NCBI RefSeq assembly: GCF_001013905.1
Contig: NZ_LN831790.1
Span: 558,001-622,000, forward strand
Length of the DNA stretch: 64,000 bases
Source of the DNA: Streptomyces leeuwenhoekii
GTDB lineage: Bacteria > Actinomycetota > Actinomycetes > Streptomycetales > Streptomycetaceae
Direction of reading: 5' to 3'
Both the position numbers and the translations under genes were made by a program. Below are positions 1 to 8,901 of this stretch, piece after piece; positions within the stretch are counted from its first letter, which is position 1, and the number at the start of each line of letters is the position of its first letter. The notes under the pieces were generated by a model. The model made no database searches. It was not told the origin of the DNA and saw nothing but the letters and a program-made list of their open reading frames with translations.

Positions 1-90
1 CGACCCGCGCACCTGCGGGCGCTCCCGCCGGTACCGGACCGGCGCACGCCCCGGGCGAGTGGCGCCAAGGCGCTCATCGAATCCGTCCCC

Positions 91-2550
91 ATGTGCAATG
101 CTCGACCCGTGACGAGCGAGCACGCCACGCCGGCGGGTTCCGGCGCCGCGCCCGACGACACGGCCACACTGGCCAAAGTCGTCGCCAGGCAGCGTGCCGA
201 GATGGACCGGCTGCGCGACCTGGCGGCGGCCTCGGCCGTCGTCGAGCGGGCCAAGGGCGCCGTGATGGCACTGACCGGCTGCTCCGCACAGGCCGCTGCC
301 GAGACGCTGGCCCAGCGCGCCGAGGCGGCGGGCCGCACGGTGCTGGAGGAGTCCTGGGTCACCCTCGGAGATTCCGGCGCTTTCGGCCCCCCGCACACGG
401 GGCCGACCGCCGGGGACCCGCCGCCCGCCGCCGGGAAGCCGGGCGGCACCCCCGGCAGGGCGTCCGCCGCCACCTGCCCCGACGCCCCCGAGCCGGCGGC
501 GGCCGACGGCGCCTCCGCCTCCCTGGCCCGCCTCGCCCGGGACCTCGTCCATGTCGGCACCCCCCAGGACCTGGCCCGCTGTCTGCTGGAGCACCTCGCG
601 CCGGACGCCGGGGCCGACGCCGTCATGCTCTACGCCCGCCTGCCCGCCGGCGGGCTGGACCTGATCGGGCATGCCGGCATCGACAAGACGCTGGCCGCCC
701 AGTGGCACCGTGTCCCGCCGCTGAACGGGATGGCGCCGCTGGACGTCCTGCGGGACCGCCGGCCGCGCTGGCTGGAGGACATCGAGCGGGACCGGGAGCG
801 CTACCTGCTGATCGGGGACCCGCCCGAACGCTGGCGGTCGCGGGCCTGGCTGCCCGTGGCCACCGGCGACGCGGCCGATGTCTGCCTCGGCGTGCTGCGC
901 CGCGACGGCGGACCCTTCCCGCCGGCCACCCGTGAGCACCTCAAGGCCGTCGCCCTGCTCTGCGCCGGGCGGCTCCGCACCTTCGGGACCCGGCCCGAGC
1001 CCGCCGCGGGCGGCACCGCCGACGCCGTACAGCGGGTGCTCGGCGCGCTCCCGGTCGCGGCGATGCTGCTCACTCCGCTGCGGACCTCCTCCGGGGCGGT
1101 CCACGACTACCGTATCGACGCCGCGACCGAGCAGGCCGCGGACGTGGTCGGCCGCGGCGGCGGGGAGCTCATCGGCCGGCGGCTCACCGAGTGCCTGCCC
1201 GCCGCGGAGAGCGCGGCGCTGTGCCGGGGCTGTCTGCACACCCTGCTCACCGGGAAGCCCTACGAAGGGCCGCCGTTCGCCCATCAGAAAGTGGTGGGCG
1301 GCGTCGCGGAGCTGTCCACGTACTCCGTGCGGGTCGCGGCGCTGGACGGCGGCCTGGTGCTGACCTGGATCCGGCACGACTCCTCCGACCGGCAGGAACA
1401 GCGGCTGGCGGACCTCCAGCGGCTGGGGAATCTCGGATGGGCCACCTGGAACCTGTCCACGCACGTGGCGACCTGGTCGTCCCAGGTGTTCGCCATCTTC
1501 GGCCGCAACCCGGCACGCGGCCCGGTCCGCCTGACCGACCTGCCCGGCCTGGCGCTGCCCGACGAGGCCCCCGCTCTCGACCGCGCGGTGCGGGCCCTGA
1601 TCGGCGAGGGTCGGCCCCTGGACCTCCCCTTCCGGACCAGGACGCCGGCCGGTGTCCGCCATCTGCGCTTCGTCGCCGAGGCCGTCACGGGCATCGACGG
1701 CACACCCGTGGAGGTGCTCGGCTTCGTACAGGACCTGACGGCGCGGCGCCGGGCGGAGCTGGCCCTCGTCGAGAGCGAGCGGGCCATGCTGACCCAGCAC
1801 GACGTCCTGCGCGCCGAACGCACCCTGGCCGCCCGGCTGCAGGACGCGCTGCTGCCGCTGCCCAGGCGGCCGCTGGAGCCGGCCGGGCTGCGCGTGGAGG
1901 TGGCGTATCTGCCCGCGCAGTCGGGGGTCAACGTCGGCGGCGACTGGTTCAGCGCGATAGAACTGCCCGACGGTGACGCCCTGTTCGTCGTCGGTGACGT
2001 AGCCGGACACGGCGTGGACGCCGTCGCCACGATGGCCCAGCTCCGCTTCACCGCCAAGGGCATGGTCATCACCGGCTCCTCGCTCACCGGCGCGCTGGCC
2101 CGTCTGAACACGCTGCTGCTGCACTCCCGGGGCTCCCACGGCACGGCCAGCATGGTCATGGCCCGCTACCAGCCCGCCGGGCGCCGCCTGCTCTGGGCGC
2201 AGGCGGGCCATCCGCCGCCGCTGCTCCTGCGCGGCGGCCGGGCCCGCTATCTCGACCGTCCCAGCGGCATCCTGCTCGGCGCGACCGCCTCCCCGGTCTT
2301 CCGGGAGGCGGAGTGCCGGCTGCGGCCGGGCGACCGCATCATCCTCTACACGGACGGCCTGGTCGAACGGCCGCCCGAGAGCATCGACCGGGGCCTGGAG
2401 CGCCTCGCGGAGGCCGCCGTGGCCCACCACGTCGAGGAGTCCGGATCGCTCGGCACGCTGCTCGCCGCCATGCTGGAGGAGGAGCGGCGCGACGACGTCT
2501 GCGTCCTCGACATACGTGTGCCCGGCGAGGCGGGCGGCGACGCTGCCTGA
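91..2550 (+). CDS. ANTAR-GAF-PAS-PAS-SpoIIE (PP2C) phosphatase
   Basis: Predicted cytoplasmic SpoIIE/RsbU-class serine phosphatase, 819 aa, which would dephosphorylate an anti-sigma-factor antagonist in a partner-switching cascade. Domains in order: an ANTAR-like helical segment at about residues 45-92 (VERAKGAVMALTG), GAF about 145-300, two PAS folds about 310-430 and 435-560, and the PP2C domain about 590-810. Metal-site motifs VGGDWF, GDVAGHG, YTDGLVE and a terminal DDVC are intact. The ATG has no clear Shine-Dalgarno sequence; an in-frame GTG 18 bases later is an alternative. There is no C-terminal HATPase domain, unlike the phosphatase at 38283. ANTAR domains usually bind RNA at a C terminus, so any RNA role here is inference. 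The 90 bases upstream hold no recognisable gene. Confidence 0.9.
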   Translation: MCNARPVTSEHATPAGSGAAPDDTATLAKVVARQRAEMDRLRDLAAASAVVERAKGAVMALTGCSAQAAAETLAQRAEAAGRTVLEESWVTLGDSGAFGPPHTGPTAGDPPPAAGKPGGTPGRASAATCPDAPEPAAADGASASLARLARDLVHVGTPQDLARCLLEHLAPDAGADAVMLYARLPAGGLDLIGHAGIDKTLAAQWHRVPPLNGMAPLDVLRDRRPRWLEDIERDRERYLLIGDPPERWRSRAWLPVATGDAADVCLGVLRRDGGPFPPATREHLKAVALLCAGRLRTFGTRPEPAAGGTADAVQRVLGALPVAAMLLTPLRTSSGAVHDYRIDAATEQAADVVGRGGGELIGRRLTECLPAAESAALCRGCLHTLLTGKPYEGPPFAHQKVVGGVAELSTYSVRVAALDGGLVLTWIRHDSSDRQEQRLADLQRLGNLGWATWNLSTHVATWSSQVFAIFGRNPARGPVRLTDLPGLALPDEAPALDRAVRALIGEGRPLDLPFRTRTPAGVRHLRFVAEAVTGIDGTPVEVLGFVQDLTARRRAELALVESERAMLTQHDVLRAERTLAARLQDALLPLPRRPLEPAGLRVEVAYLPAQSGVNVGGDWFSAIELPDGDALFVVGDVAGHGVDAVATMAQLRFTAKGMVITGSSLTGALARLNTLLLHSRGSHGTASMVMARYQPAGRRLLWAQAGHPPPLLLRGGRARYLDRPSGILLGATASPVFREAECRLRPGDRIILYTDGLVERPPESIDRGLERLAEAAVAHHVEESGSLGTLLAAMLEEERRDDVCVLDIRVPGEAGGDAA

Positions 2551-2563
2551 GCGCGGCGCGGGG

Positions 2564-3193
2564 TCAGTCCGCGGGATGGCCGGGCTGGATGGCGGCGGCG
2601 TCGCCGAGGCGCAGCGGCGGTTCTTCACCGGCCCCGCGGCCGGCTGCGCGGCGGGGCTCGCGCGCACCGCCCCACTCTACCGGGTCCAGGACGAAACCGA
2701 CGTGGTCGCCGCCGTCCACACGGTGCAGGATCCGGCCGACGAACCATGCCCGCGCCTCCTCCAGGACGGCGGCCCCGCCGTATCCCTGCCGCCACCGGAC
2801 GTGCGCGAACTTGTCGACGCGGTCGCCGGTCTGCCCGCCGAAGAGTTCGGCGAGCCCGCGCTGTTCCCGGGCGAGCAGATGCACGGCCAGGACGTCCGCG
2901 TCCCGCGCCACCCGGAAGGTCCGGTTGGCCTCGGACAGCCACACCACGAACCGCACCGGATGGATGGAGCACTGGGAGGAGAACCCGACCAGGCAGCCGG
3001 CCCGTTCCCCGCCCGCCGCGGCCGTCACCACGCACATCTCGGGATCGAGCCGCCCGACGAAGACGTCCATGCCGTCCCCGTCCTCCATGGCCCCGGTGTC
3101 CTCGACGCTCTCCACGCTCTCCACGCTTTCCACGTCCTCGTCCTCCGCGCCCTCCGTGCCTTCCACGTTCTCCGTGTCCGCTCCCCTTGCCAT
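2564..3193 (-). CDS. Flavin reductase-like domain protein
   Basis: A 209-aa protein whose residues about 40-190 look like the FMN-binding split-barrel (flavin reductase-like) fold: a start MDVFVGRLDPEMCVVTAAAG, then GCLVGFSSQCS and a buried hydrophobic barrel. Such proteins bind FMN and often reduce it for a partner monooxygenase; the partner is not evident here. The ATG at 3193 is preceded by GGAAGGAG at good spacing, so the acidic first 35 residues, including a VES repeat, appear to be translated. A later ATG (MDVF) would give a more conventional N terminus. It lies 73 bases behind the ATP-grasp gene on the same strand and may be co-transcribed with it. Confidence 0.75.
   Translation of the reverse strand: MARGADTENVEGTEGAEDEDVESVESVESVEDTGAMEDGDGMDVFVGRLDPEMCVVTAAAGGERAGCLVGFSSQCSIHPVRFVVWLSEANRTFRVARDADVLAVHLLAREQRGLAELFGGQTGDRVDKFAHVRWRQGYGGAAVLEEARAWFVGRILHRVDGGDHVGFVLDPVEWGGAREPRRAAGRGAGEEPPLRLGDAAAIQPGHPAD
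3107..3133. repeat. 9-bp tandem repeat, three copies
   Basis: Three adjacent copies of GCTCTCCAC, the third with one change, lie inside the start of the flavin reductase-like gene. On the minus strand they encode the repeated acidic tripeptide VES. Flanking codons look like further degenerate units. Confidence 0.7.
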
Positions 3194-3266
3194 CCGCCGG
3201 CTCCTTCCACCGCCGCTGCCGTCCGGGACACGTGTGCCCGGGACCCGGCTCTTCAGCCGCTCCCCG

Positions 3267-4118
3267 TCACCGCGAGGCGGACCCGGACCGCAGGAAGCGG
3301 CGCAGGGAGGCCGTCACGGCGGTGACGAAGGCGTCCCTGCGCCGGTCGTCGAGGGCGTCCAGGGAGAGATAGGGGTTGAGGTCCTCCAGCTCCACCAGGA
3401 GCAGGTCGCCCCCGGGCGCGCGGCAGGCGTCCACGCGCTGGATGCCGTGGTCCAGGCCGTTCCACTCGATGAAGCGGCGGGCGAAACCGAGGTCGGCGGG
3501 GGTGGGTTCGTAGGGGACCAGTTCCCAGCGGCGGCCGGTGTCCGGTGCGTGGAGGGCGTACTGGAAGTCCTGGTCGACGAAGTAGAAGGAGACCTCGTAG
3601 GCGAAGTCGACACAGGGCTGGACGAGGAGGTCCCCGGCCGCCGAGCCCACCGCGTCGCGGACACCGTCCGCGGGCACCACCCGCAGCCCCAGGGAGTCGG
3701 CGCCCAGCTTGGGCTTGACGACATAGCGGTCGGCGGCCGGGAGCAGGTGCAGATCCTCGGCCCGATCCACGGTGGGGATGACCGGGTACCCGGTCGCCGT
3801 CAGCTCCAGCAGGTACTGCTTGCCGGCCATGTCCGCCTTGCCGGTCAGCGGGTTGTAGACGGGGGTCCCGCGTGCGGCGGCGCGCTCGCGGAAGGCGGCG
3901 TAGGCGTCCCGGTGGGCGAGGACGGGGCCGGTGTTGCGCACGACGACCGCGTCGAAGGCGTCCAGCAGCGCCGCGGCGTCCCGCGGGTGGCACAGGGCGA
4001 GATCGAAGTCCGCGCGGAGCCGTGAGGTCAGGAAGATGTCCTCGTCGCAGTAGCGCCGCCCGCGCGCCTGGTAGGCCAGGTCGGTGAGGTACAGGATGCG
4101 GGGGCGGGCGGGCGGCAT
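3267..4118 (-). CDS. ATP-grasp domain protein
   Basis: A 283-aa cytoplasmic protein with the layout of the RimK/glutathione-synthetase-like ATP-grasp ligases, which activate a carboxylate as acyl phosphate and join it to an amine or thiol. Visible: an N-terminal pre-ATP-grasp part (PRILYLTDLAYQ), the nucleotide-binding strand YVVKPKLGADSLGLRV at about 145-160, LVQPCVDFAYEVSFYFV, and the metal-binding end LLLVELEDLNPYLSLD. The start is fixed by GAGGAG a few bases before the ATG; longer readings upstream run into the divergent regulator. Its substrate cannot be told from sequence. Confidence 0.8.
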   Translation of the reverse strand: MPPARPRILYLTDLAYQARGRRYCDEDIFLTSRLRADFDLALCHPRDAAALLDAFDAVVVRNTGPVLAHRDAYAAFRERAAARGTPVYNPLTGKADMAGKQYLLELTATGYPVIPTVDRAEDLHLLPAADRYVVKPKLGADSLGLRVVPADGVRDAVGSAAGDLLVQPCVDFAYEVSFYFVDQDFQYALHAPDTGRRWELVPYEPTPADLGFARRFIEWNGLDHGIQRVDACRAPGGDLLLVELEDLNPYLSLDALDDRRRDAFVTAVTASLRRFLRSGSASR

Positions 4119-4155
4119 ACGGGACTCCTCGGGACGAACGGCTCGGCGACGACGG

Positions 4156-4171
4156 CGCATGATCGTATGCG
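4156..4171. promoter_or_regulatory. Inverted repeat upstream of ATP-grasp gene
   Basis: CGCAT, six bases, then ATGCG form a perfect inverted repeat about 40 bases upstream of the ATP-grasp start, in the 258-base gap between the two divergent genes. It overlaps TACGAT on the minus strand, a possible -10 element. A protein-binding role is only inferred. Confidence 0.35.
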
Positions 4172-4309
4172 ATCGGCAAGTGCCGGCCCGCGACCGGTCG
4201 GTGAGCGGCCCGGTGGCGGCACTCCCGGCGTCGGGACACGGCTTCGCCCGTGCCCGCGCGGACAAGGCGGGCAGCACGTCCCCACCGGAGGCATCCCATC
4301 CCCCGCCGG

Positions 4310-4345
4310 AAGCACCGAGTTCCCTGCCGGGAGCACCGAGTGCCG
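4310..4345. promoter_or_regulatory. Two tandem degenerate operator copies upstream of tetR
   Basis: AAGCACCGAGTTCCC (4310-4324) and GAGCACCGAGTGCCG (4331-4345) lie 21 bases apart, two helical turns, just upstream of the TetR gene. The second matches 11 of 15 positions of the strong palindrome TGGCACTGAGTGCCA at 5160. This suggests that the regulator also binds its own promoter region, more weakly. Confidence 0.45.
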
Positions 4346-4376
4346 TCCGGGTCGGCCGGGTGCTACGTTCCCCACC

Positions 4377-5129
4377 ATGAGCTCCAGCAGTGCGGCGCCC
4401 CGCCGCGACGGGAAGGCGGAGGCGGTGGCGGGCGGGAAGCCGCCGATGCGGGAGGCCCTGGTCGCGGCGGCCTTCCGGCTGTTCGTGGAGCGGGGGTACG
4501 AACGGACGACCGTGGACGACATCGTGGCGCTGGCCGGTGTCGGACGGCGGTCGTTCTTCCGCTACTTCCCCTCGAAGGAGGACGTGGTCTTCCCCGACCA
4601 CGAGCGGTGCCTGGCCGACATGACGGCCTTTCTGGCCGCCTCCTCGCAGGGCGACGAACCGGTGCGGCGGGTGTGCGACGCGGCCCGGCTGGTCCTGCGG
4701 ATGTACGCGGAGAACCCGGCGTTCTCGGTGCAGCGCTACCGTCTGACCACACAGGTGCCCGGGCTGCGGGCATACGAACTGTCGGTCGTCTGGCGCTACG
4801 AGCGCGCCCTGGCCGCGTACCTGCGGGGGCGGTTCGCCGGACAGCCGGACGGCACCCTGAGGGCCGACGTGATCGCGGCGGCGGTGGTGGCCGCGCACAA
4901 CAACGCGCTGCGCTCGTGGCTGCGTTCCGGCGCCCAGGGGGACGCGGCAACCGCGGTGGACCACGCGCTGGGCCTGGTGCAGTCCGCTTTCGGTCCCCCC
5001 GCCGGGGTGATAGGGCCCGGGGAGCCCGGGCCCGGGGAGCCCGACGACGTGATGGTCGTCGTCTCCCGGCGCGGCGCGCCCCTGTGGCGGGTGGTGCAGG
5101 AGATCGAGACCGCGCTCGGCCGGCCCTGA
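4377..5129 (+). CDS. TetR-family transcriptional regulator
   Basis: A 250-aa one-component repressor. Residues about 25-70 form the TetR helix-turn-helix (FRLFVERGYERTTVDDIVAL, then GVGRRSFFRYFPSKEDVVF); the rest is the ligand-binding and dimerisation domain. The ATG at 4377 follows a long leader without a strong Shine-Dalgarno sequence; longer readings to 4167 would be low-complexity and are unlikely. It is divergent from the ATP-grasp gene and sits directly upstream of the DUF35 gene, whose promoter carries the palindrome this protein probably binds. TetR proteins beside DUF35 or thiolase genes often sense acyl-CoA esters; that is family context, not evidence for the ligand here. Confidence 0.85.
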   Translation: MSSSSAAPRRDGKAEAVAGGKPPMREALVAAAFRLFVERGYERTTVDDIVALAGVGRRSFFRYFPSKEDVVFPDHERCLADMTAFLAASSQGDEPVRRVCDAARLVLRMYAENPAFSVQRYRLTTQVPGLRAYELSVVWRYERALAAYLRGRFAGQPDGTLRADVIAAAVVAAHNNALRSWLRSGAQGDAATAVDHALGLVQSAFGPPAGVIGPGEPGPGEPDDVMVVVSRRGAPLWRVVQEIETALGRP

Positions 5130-5151
5130 GGCCCTCAGGGTACGGAGTGCC

Positions 5152-5180
5152 TTTACGCGTGGCACTGAGTGCCATACTCT
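5152..5180 (+). promoter_or_regulatory. Promoter with TetR-type operator in the spacer
   Basis: A -35 element TTTACG (5152-5157) and a -10 element TACTCT (5175-5180) are separated by exactly 17 bases. The spacer contains TGGCACTGAGTGCCA (5160-5174), a perfect 7-1-7 inverted repeat. An additional AGTGCC half-site lies at 5146-5151. A repressor bound here would block RNA polymerase, so the DUF35 gene should be repressed by the adjacent TetR protein. Confidence 0.7.
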
Positions 5181-5249
5181 GTCAGCGTGCACGGTGGCAC
5201 GGTGACCGCGCACGTGTGGGATTCCGGCCGAGCGCAGGGAGTTGACAGC

Positions 5250-5663
5250 GTGTACCACCACTCAGGAACCGCCGTTCAGCAGGCAGCCGGCTCCGCGACA
5301 GGCGTCCTCGAACCCGGGGTCCCGGACACCGAGGCCATCCTGTTCCAGCGCTGCACCTGGTGCGGCACCGCCATGTACCACCGGGTGCTGTGTCCGGTCT
5401 GCCGGGGCAGCGACCTGCGGACCGAGCGCAGCGACGGCACGGGTACGGTGCGCCACTCCACGGTGGTGCACCGCAACACCCCCGCCGCGCGCAATGTGTC
5501 CCTGATCGAGATGGCCGAGGGGTTCGTGGTGCGGGGCAGGGTGATGGGCCCGCCCATCGGGATCCACAGCGGGGACCGGGTACGGCTGTCCACGGCCAAG
5601 GACGCGGTCCGGGGCGAGCCGGTGTTCCAGTTGGTCGACGAGCCGTACCGGGCCTGGACCTGA
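5250..5663 (+). CDS. DUF35 OB-fold/zinc-ribbon protein
   Basis: A 137-aa protein of the DUF35 family: a rubredoxin-like zinc ribbon with CTWCG and CPVCRG knuckles at about residues 34-55, followed by an OB fold. Family members are accessory subunits of thiolases and acyl-CoA enzymes and may bind CoA esters. No thiolase or acyl-CoA gene lies beside it here. The GTG at 5250 has an AGGGAG ribosome site nine bases upstream and lies well downstream of the promoter; the longer reading from 5169 would start inside the -10 region. Regulation by the upstream TetR protein is strongly suggested by the operator. Confidence 0.8.
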   Translation: MYHHSGTAVQQAAGSATGVLEPGVPDTEAILFQRCTWCGTAMYHRVLCPVCRGSDLRTERSDGTGTVRHSTVVHRNTPAARNVSLIEMAEGFVVRGRVMGPPIGIHSGDRVRLSTAKDAVRGEPVFQLVDEPYRAWT

Positions 5664-5752
5664 CGAGCGGGCGGCCGCAGCCGGCCGCCGGGGAGGGTGA
5701 GCGGTCGTGGCCGGTCGGCGGCCGGGGCCTCGCGGGGCTGCCGCGCCCTGTT

Positions 5753-6931
5753 CTACCGCAGCGCCGCCGCCATCCGCCGTACGCCCTCCGAGAGCACCTC
5801 CGGCGAGGTCGCCAGGTTGAGCCGCGCATGGCCGGCTCCGCCCGTGCCGAACGGGATCCCGGAACTGAGCGCCACTCGCCCGCGGCTGAGGAACACCTCC
5901 GCCGGGTCGTCGCCGAGGCCGAGCGCACGGCAGTCCAGCCAGGCCAGGTAGGTCGCCTCGCCGGGCAGGTGCGCGATGCCGGGCAGATGCTCGGCCAACA
6001 GGCCGGTGAGCAGCCGCCGGTTGTCGGCGAGACCGGCCAGCAGCGCGTCCAGCCAGGCGGTGCCGTCGCGCAGCGCGGCGGTGTGGGCGATGACGCCGAG
6101 ATGACTCGGGCCGTGGCCGACCTCCTCGGGCATCCGGGCCAGGTCGGCGGCGGCCCCGGGTCCGGCGAGGGCGAGCGCGGCCTTGAGTCCGGCGAGATTC
6201 CAGCCCTTGGACGCCGACATCAGCGCCAGGCCCCGTTCCGCGCCGGGCACGCTCAGGTACGGCACGAACCGCGCCTCGCCGGTGACGAGCGGCGCGTGGA
6301 TCTCGTCGGCGACGACCCGGACGCCGTACCGCTCGGCGAGGGCGGCGACGGCGGCGAGTTCGGTGGCGGTGTGGACGGTTCCGGTCGGGTTGTGCGGGCT
6401 GCACAGCAAGTAGGCGGCGCGTCCGCCGGCTCCGGTGGCGCGCCGGAAGGCGTCCTCGAGCACCTCCGGGTCGATGCGCAGGCCGGCGCCGAGCGGCGCC
6501 TCGACCACCCGCCGGTCCAGGTGCTCCACGAACTGGTAGAACGGCGGATACACCGGCGGGTTGACCACCACCGGGTCGCCGGGCCCGGTGACCAGCTTGA
6601 GCATCTCCACCACGCCCAGCATGACGTCGGGCACGACCGCGGTGCGCTCCACGGCGAGCCCGCTCCATCCCCACCGCTTCCCGGCGAAGGCGGCGAGCGC
6701 CTCGGCGTAGTCGGTGCCGGCGGGATAGCCGGTGTCGCCGAGGTGGAGGGCGTCGGTGACGGCGCGTACGACGGGCTCGGCGAGCGGTACGTCCATTTCG
6801 GCGACCCACAGCGGCAGGACGTCCTCGGGGTAGGTGCGCCATTTCATGCTCGTGCGGCGCTTGAGCCGGTCGAGGGTGAGGACGCGCAGGGGGTTCGGTT
6901 CGCCGCTCCGGTCCTGCGGGGTACGGGTCAT
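5753..6931 (-). CDS. MalY/PatB-type PLP-dependent C-S lyase
   Basis: A 392-aa fold-type I pyridoxal-phosphate enzyme of the MalY/PatB group, which cleaves cystathionine-like C-S bonds to homocysteine or thiols, pyruvate and ammonia. Seen: N-terminal [23 protein letters not shown] typical of the family (motif spans residues about 26-48), the SPHNPTGT loop, [11 protein letters not shown] with the PLP aspartate, and [15 protein letters not shown] with the Schiff-base lysine. The ATG at 6931 overlaps the stop of the decayed transporter frame as ATGA, supporting this start by translational coupling. The native substrate cannot be chosen between cystathionine and other thioethers. Confidence 0.88.
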   Translation of the reverse strand: MTRTPQDRSGEPNPLRVLTLDRLKRRTSMKWRTYPEDVLPLWVAEMDVPLAEPVVRAVTDALHLGDTGYPAGTDYAEALAAFAGKRWGWSGLAVERTAVVPDVMLGVVEMLKLVTGPGDPVVVNPPVYPPFYQFVEHLDRRVVEAPLGAGLRIDPEVLEDAFRRATGAGGRAAYLLCSPHNPTGTVHTATELAAVAALAERYGVRVVADEIHAPLVTGEARFVPYLSVPGAERGLALMSASKGWNLAGLKAALALAGPGAAADLARMPEEVGHGPSHLGVIAHTAALRDGTAWLDALLAGLADNRRLLTGLLAEHLPGIAHLPGEATYLAWLDCRALGLGDDPAEVFLSRGRVALSSGIPFGTGGAGHARLNLATSPEVLSEGVRRMAAALR

Positions 6932-7560
6932 GGGGCACAAGATAAGGGCTGCGCGGGGCCGGGGAAACGGGGCGAGTGCCACCGCCGGGGCGCCTTCTTC
7001 CGGCGCGGCGGGGCGCGGGCGGCACGCTCCGCCGCGTACGGCCGCCCCGGTCGGCCCAGCGTCAGCAGCACCGTGGCCGCCCCCGCGCCCAGCAGGCCGG
7101 CCTCCTGCCGAGGAGTGACCGAGTCGCGCGGCAGGACCACCCCGGGTACGACGGGCAAGGCCGGATAGAGGGAGGCGAGCACCACGGCGACCGCAGGAGC
7201 TGTCGCTGCGCGGCGAGCAGGCAGAGGATCAGGCCCAGCGCGGCGCCCGCCCCGGCCAGGAGGGCCTGGACGGACCGCCGGGGCGGCAGCCGCAGGCGCC
7301 CGGGGTGGCGCACCGCGCCGGGGAGCAGCAGTACGGCGGCGACGCGTCCGGCGGCCACCGGCCACAGCCCGCTGCCGGGGTCGGCCCGGCCGAGGGCGAG
7401 GTACTGGACGGCGACACCGGCGCCGGCGAGCGGGCCGTCGGTGACGGCCGGGCCCGGGCCGCCGGGGCCGCAGACCAGCCAGAGCGCGGGGACGGTGACG
7501 GCGTGCCCGCCCAGGCGGGAGGCCGGGATCAGTGCGAGGAGGGCGCCCGCTCGATGCCTG
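6928..7560 (-). pseudogene. Decayed EamA/DMT-family transporter
   Basis: Two reading frames together encode the second EamA half of a drug/metabolite transporter. Upstream frame (about 7200-7560): GAGVAVQYLALGRADPGSGL and LWPVAAGRVAAVLLLPGA. Downstream frame (6928 to about 7200): [20 protein letters not shown] and [18 protein letters not shown], the characteristic end of the family. The switch near 7200 needs a single frameshift, and the first EamA half (about 130-150 aa) is missing. The downstream frame still ends in ATGA overlap with the C-S lyase start, so this was once a transporter-enzyme operon. A sequencing error could explain the frameshift but not the missing half. Confidence 0.65.
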
Positions 7561-7605
7561 GTGCCCCGGAGCGGGTTCGGGATGCGCCGGGCAGGGACGG
7601 CCGAG

Positions 7606-7779
7606 TCAGGCGGCCTGCTCCGAGTCCGGGGCCGCGGCGGCCCACTCCATCACGAGGCGCTGGTACTCCTCGCGCTGCTCGACGCTCAGTGTCCCGCCCG
7701 ACCGGAGCCACAGGGCCCGGATCTCCTCGTTGACCTCGGCAGCCGATCGCTCGGAGGAGGGTTCAACAGTGGTGGACAT
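7606..7779 (-). CDS. Small conserved acidic protein
   Basis: A 57-aa protein beginning MSTTVEPSSERSAAEVNEEI, rich in acidic residues and predicted helical, with no cysteine, signal peptide or membrane segment. It has the codon bias of neighbouring genes. Alternative starts lie 12 bases upstream (MLHS) and further at 7833; none has a good Shine-Dalgarno sequence. I do not recognise a function. It stands alone between the transporter remnant and the nitronate monooxygenase, with a relatively AT-rich upstream stretch that could hold its promoter. Confidence 0.6.
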   Translation of the reverse strand: MSTTVEPSSERSAAEVNEEIRALWLRSGGTLSVEQREEYQRLVMEWAAAAPDSEQAA

Positions 7780-7923
7780 GCTGTGAAGCATACGGCGCTG
7801 AAAGTGAAGGCGGTGTGAGTAATCGCGAACCAATCGGACATATCAGACCGTGTTGCTGATCACGTCCTTCGGCGACACCGGTGCGGCCGCTGACATGTGG
7901 TCCCGAGCCGGGGGCCGGACCGG

Positions 7924-8901
7924 TCAGCGCGGGGCGCCGCGGGTGCAGGCGTCGGCGGTCCGGCGCAGGATCGCCTCCGCTTCCTCGACGATCCCCCGCA
8001 CGATCTCGGCCGCCGGAAGGATGTCGTGGACGAGGGCGGCGGACTGCCCGGTGAAGGGGAGGAACTCGTGCCCGTGTCCGCTGAGCATGGCCTCCACGAT
8101 GCGGGGACCGGCTTCGGCCGGCCGCACCCGCTCGGGGTGCTCTTCCGCCTCCTCGAGGAAGGGCGTCCGCAGCGACCGGGGAAGGCCGTAGGCGTCGGGC
8201 CGTGAGAACGGCGGCATGAACCTGTCGCTGTGGGCCAGCTTGATCGTGTCGCGCGCCTCGGCGGCGACGATCCGGTTCTTCCACTCCTCGGCGATGTTCA
8301 TCTCCGCCGACGCCAGCAGGCGGGTGCCGAGGGCCACGCCCTGGGCGCCCAGGGCCAGCGCCGCCGCCAGCCCCCGGCCGTCGGCGATCCCGCCCGCGGC
8401 GACGACGGGGATGTCTCCCGCGATGTCCACGACCTGCGGGACCAGCACCATGGTGGCCACCTCACCGCCCTGGCCGCCCGCCTCGCCGCCCTGGGCGACG
8501 ATGACGTCCGCACCCGCGCGGACGGCCTGCTCGGCCTGCCGGACGTCCATGACCTGCTGGATCCAGCGGATGCCCGCGTCATGGGCGCGCGCGACCAAGT
8601 CGCCGGGAACGCCGAGGTGGAACGAGATGGCGGCCGGCCGCTCCTCCAGCGTCGCGCGGAACGCCTCCTCGTTCAGGGGGCGCAGGGTGTGGTTGACGGC
8701 GAAGGGCCGGCCGGTGAGCTCCCGCATCCGGGCCCATTGGCGCCGCAGGTCGGCGAGGGGACGCACCGCCGTGCCCAGGCTGCCGAGGGCCCCCGCACGA
8801 CACACGGCGGCGGCGAGCTCCACCTGCTCGTACGGCCCGTACGGAGCGCCGATGACGGGGAGCTCGACGCCGAGCACATCGCACAGCCGCGTCCGCAGCA
8901 T
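7924..8901 (-). CDS. Nitronate monooxygenase (2-nitropropane dioxygenase family)
   Basis: A 325-aa FMN-dependent TIM-barrel enzyme of the NMO family, which oxidises alkyl nitronates to aldehydes or ketones. Seen: start LGVELPVIGAPYGPYEQVEL, AISFHLGVPG, then DVIVAQGGEAGGQGGEVATM with the phosphate loop, and PVVAAGGIADGRGLAAALALG near residue 180. The start is supported by AAGGAGG before the ATG at 8901. Neighbours are unrelated oxidoreductases, so the physiological substrate (nitronate, propionate-3-nitronate or an enoyl-reductase-like role) is open. Length is usual for the family. Confidence 0.88.
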   Translation of the reverse strand: MLRTRLCDVLGVELPVIGAPYGPYEQVELAAAVCRAGALGSLGTAVRPLADLRRQWARMRELTGRPFAVNHTLRPLNEEAFRATLEERPAAISFHLGVPGDLVARAHDAGIRWIQQVMDVRQAEQAVRAGADVIVAQGGEAGGQGGEVATMVLVPQVVDIAGDIPVVAAGGIADGRGLAAALALGAQGVALGTRLLASAEMNIAEEWKNRIVAAEARDTIKLAHSDRFMPPFSRPDAYGLPRSLRTPFLEEAEEHPERVRPAEAGPRIVEAMLSGHGHEFLPFTGQSAALVHDILPAAEIVRGIVEEAEAILRRTADACTRGAPR

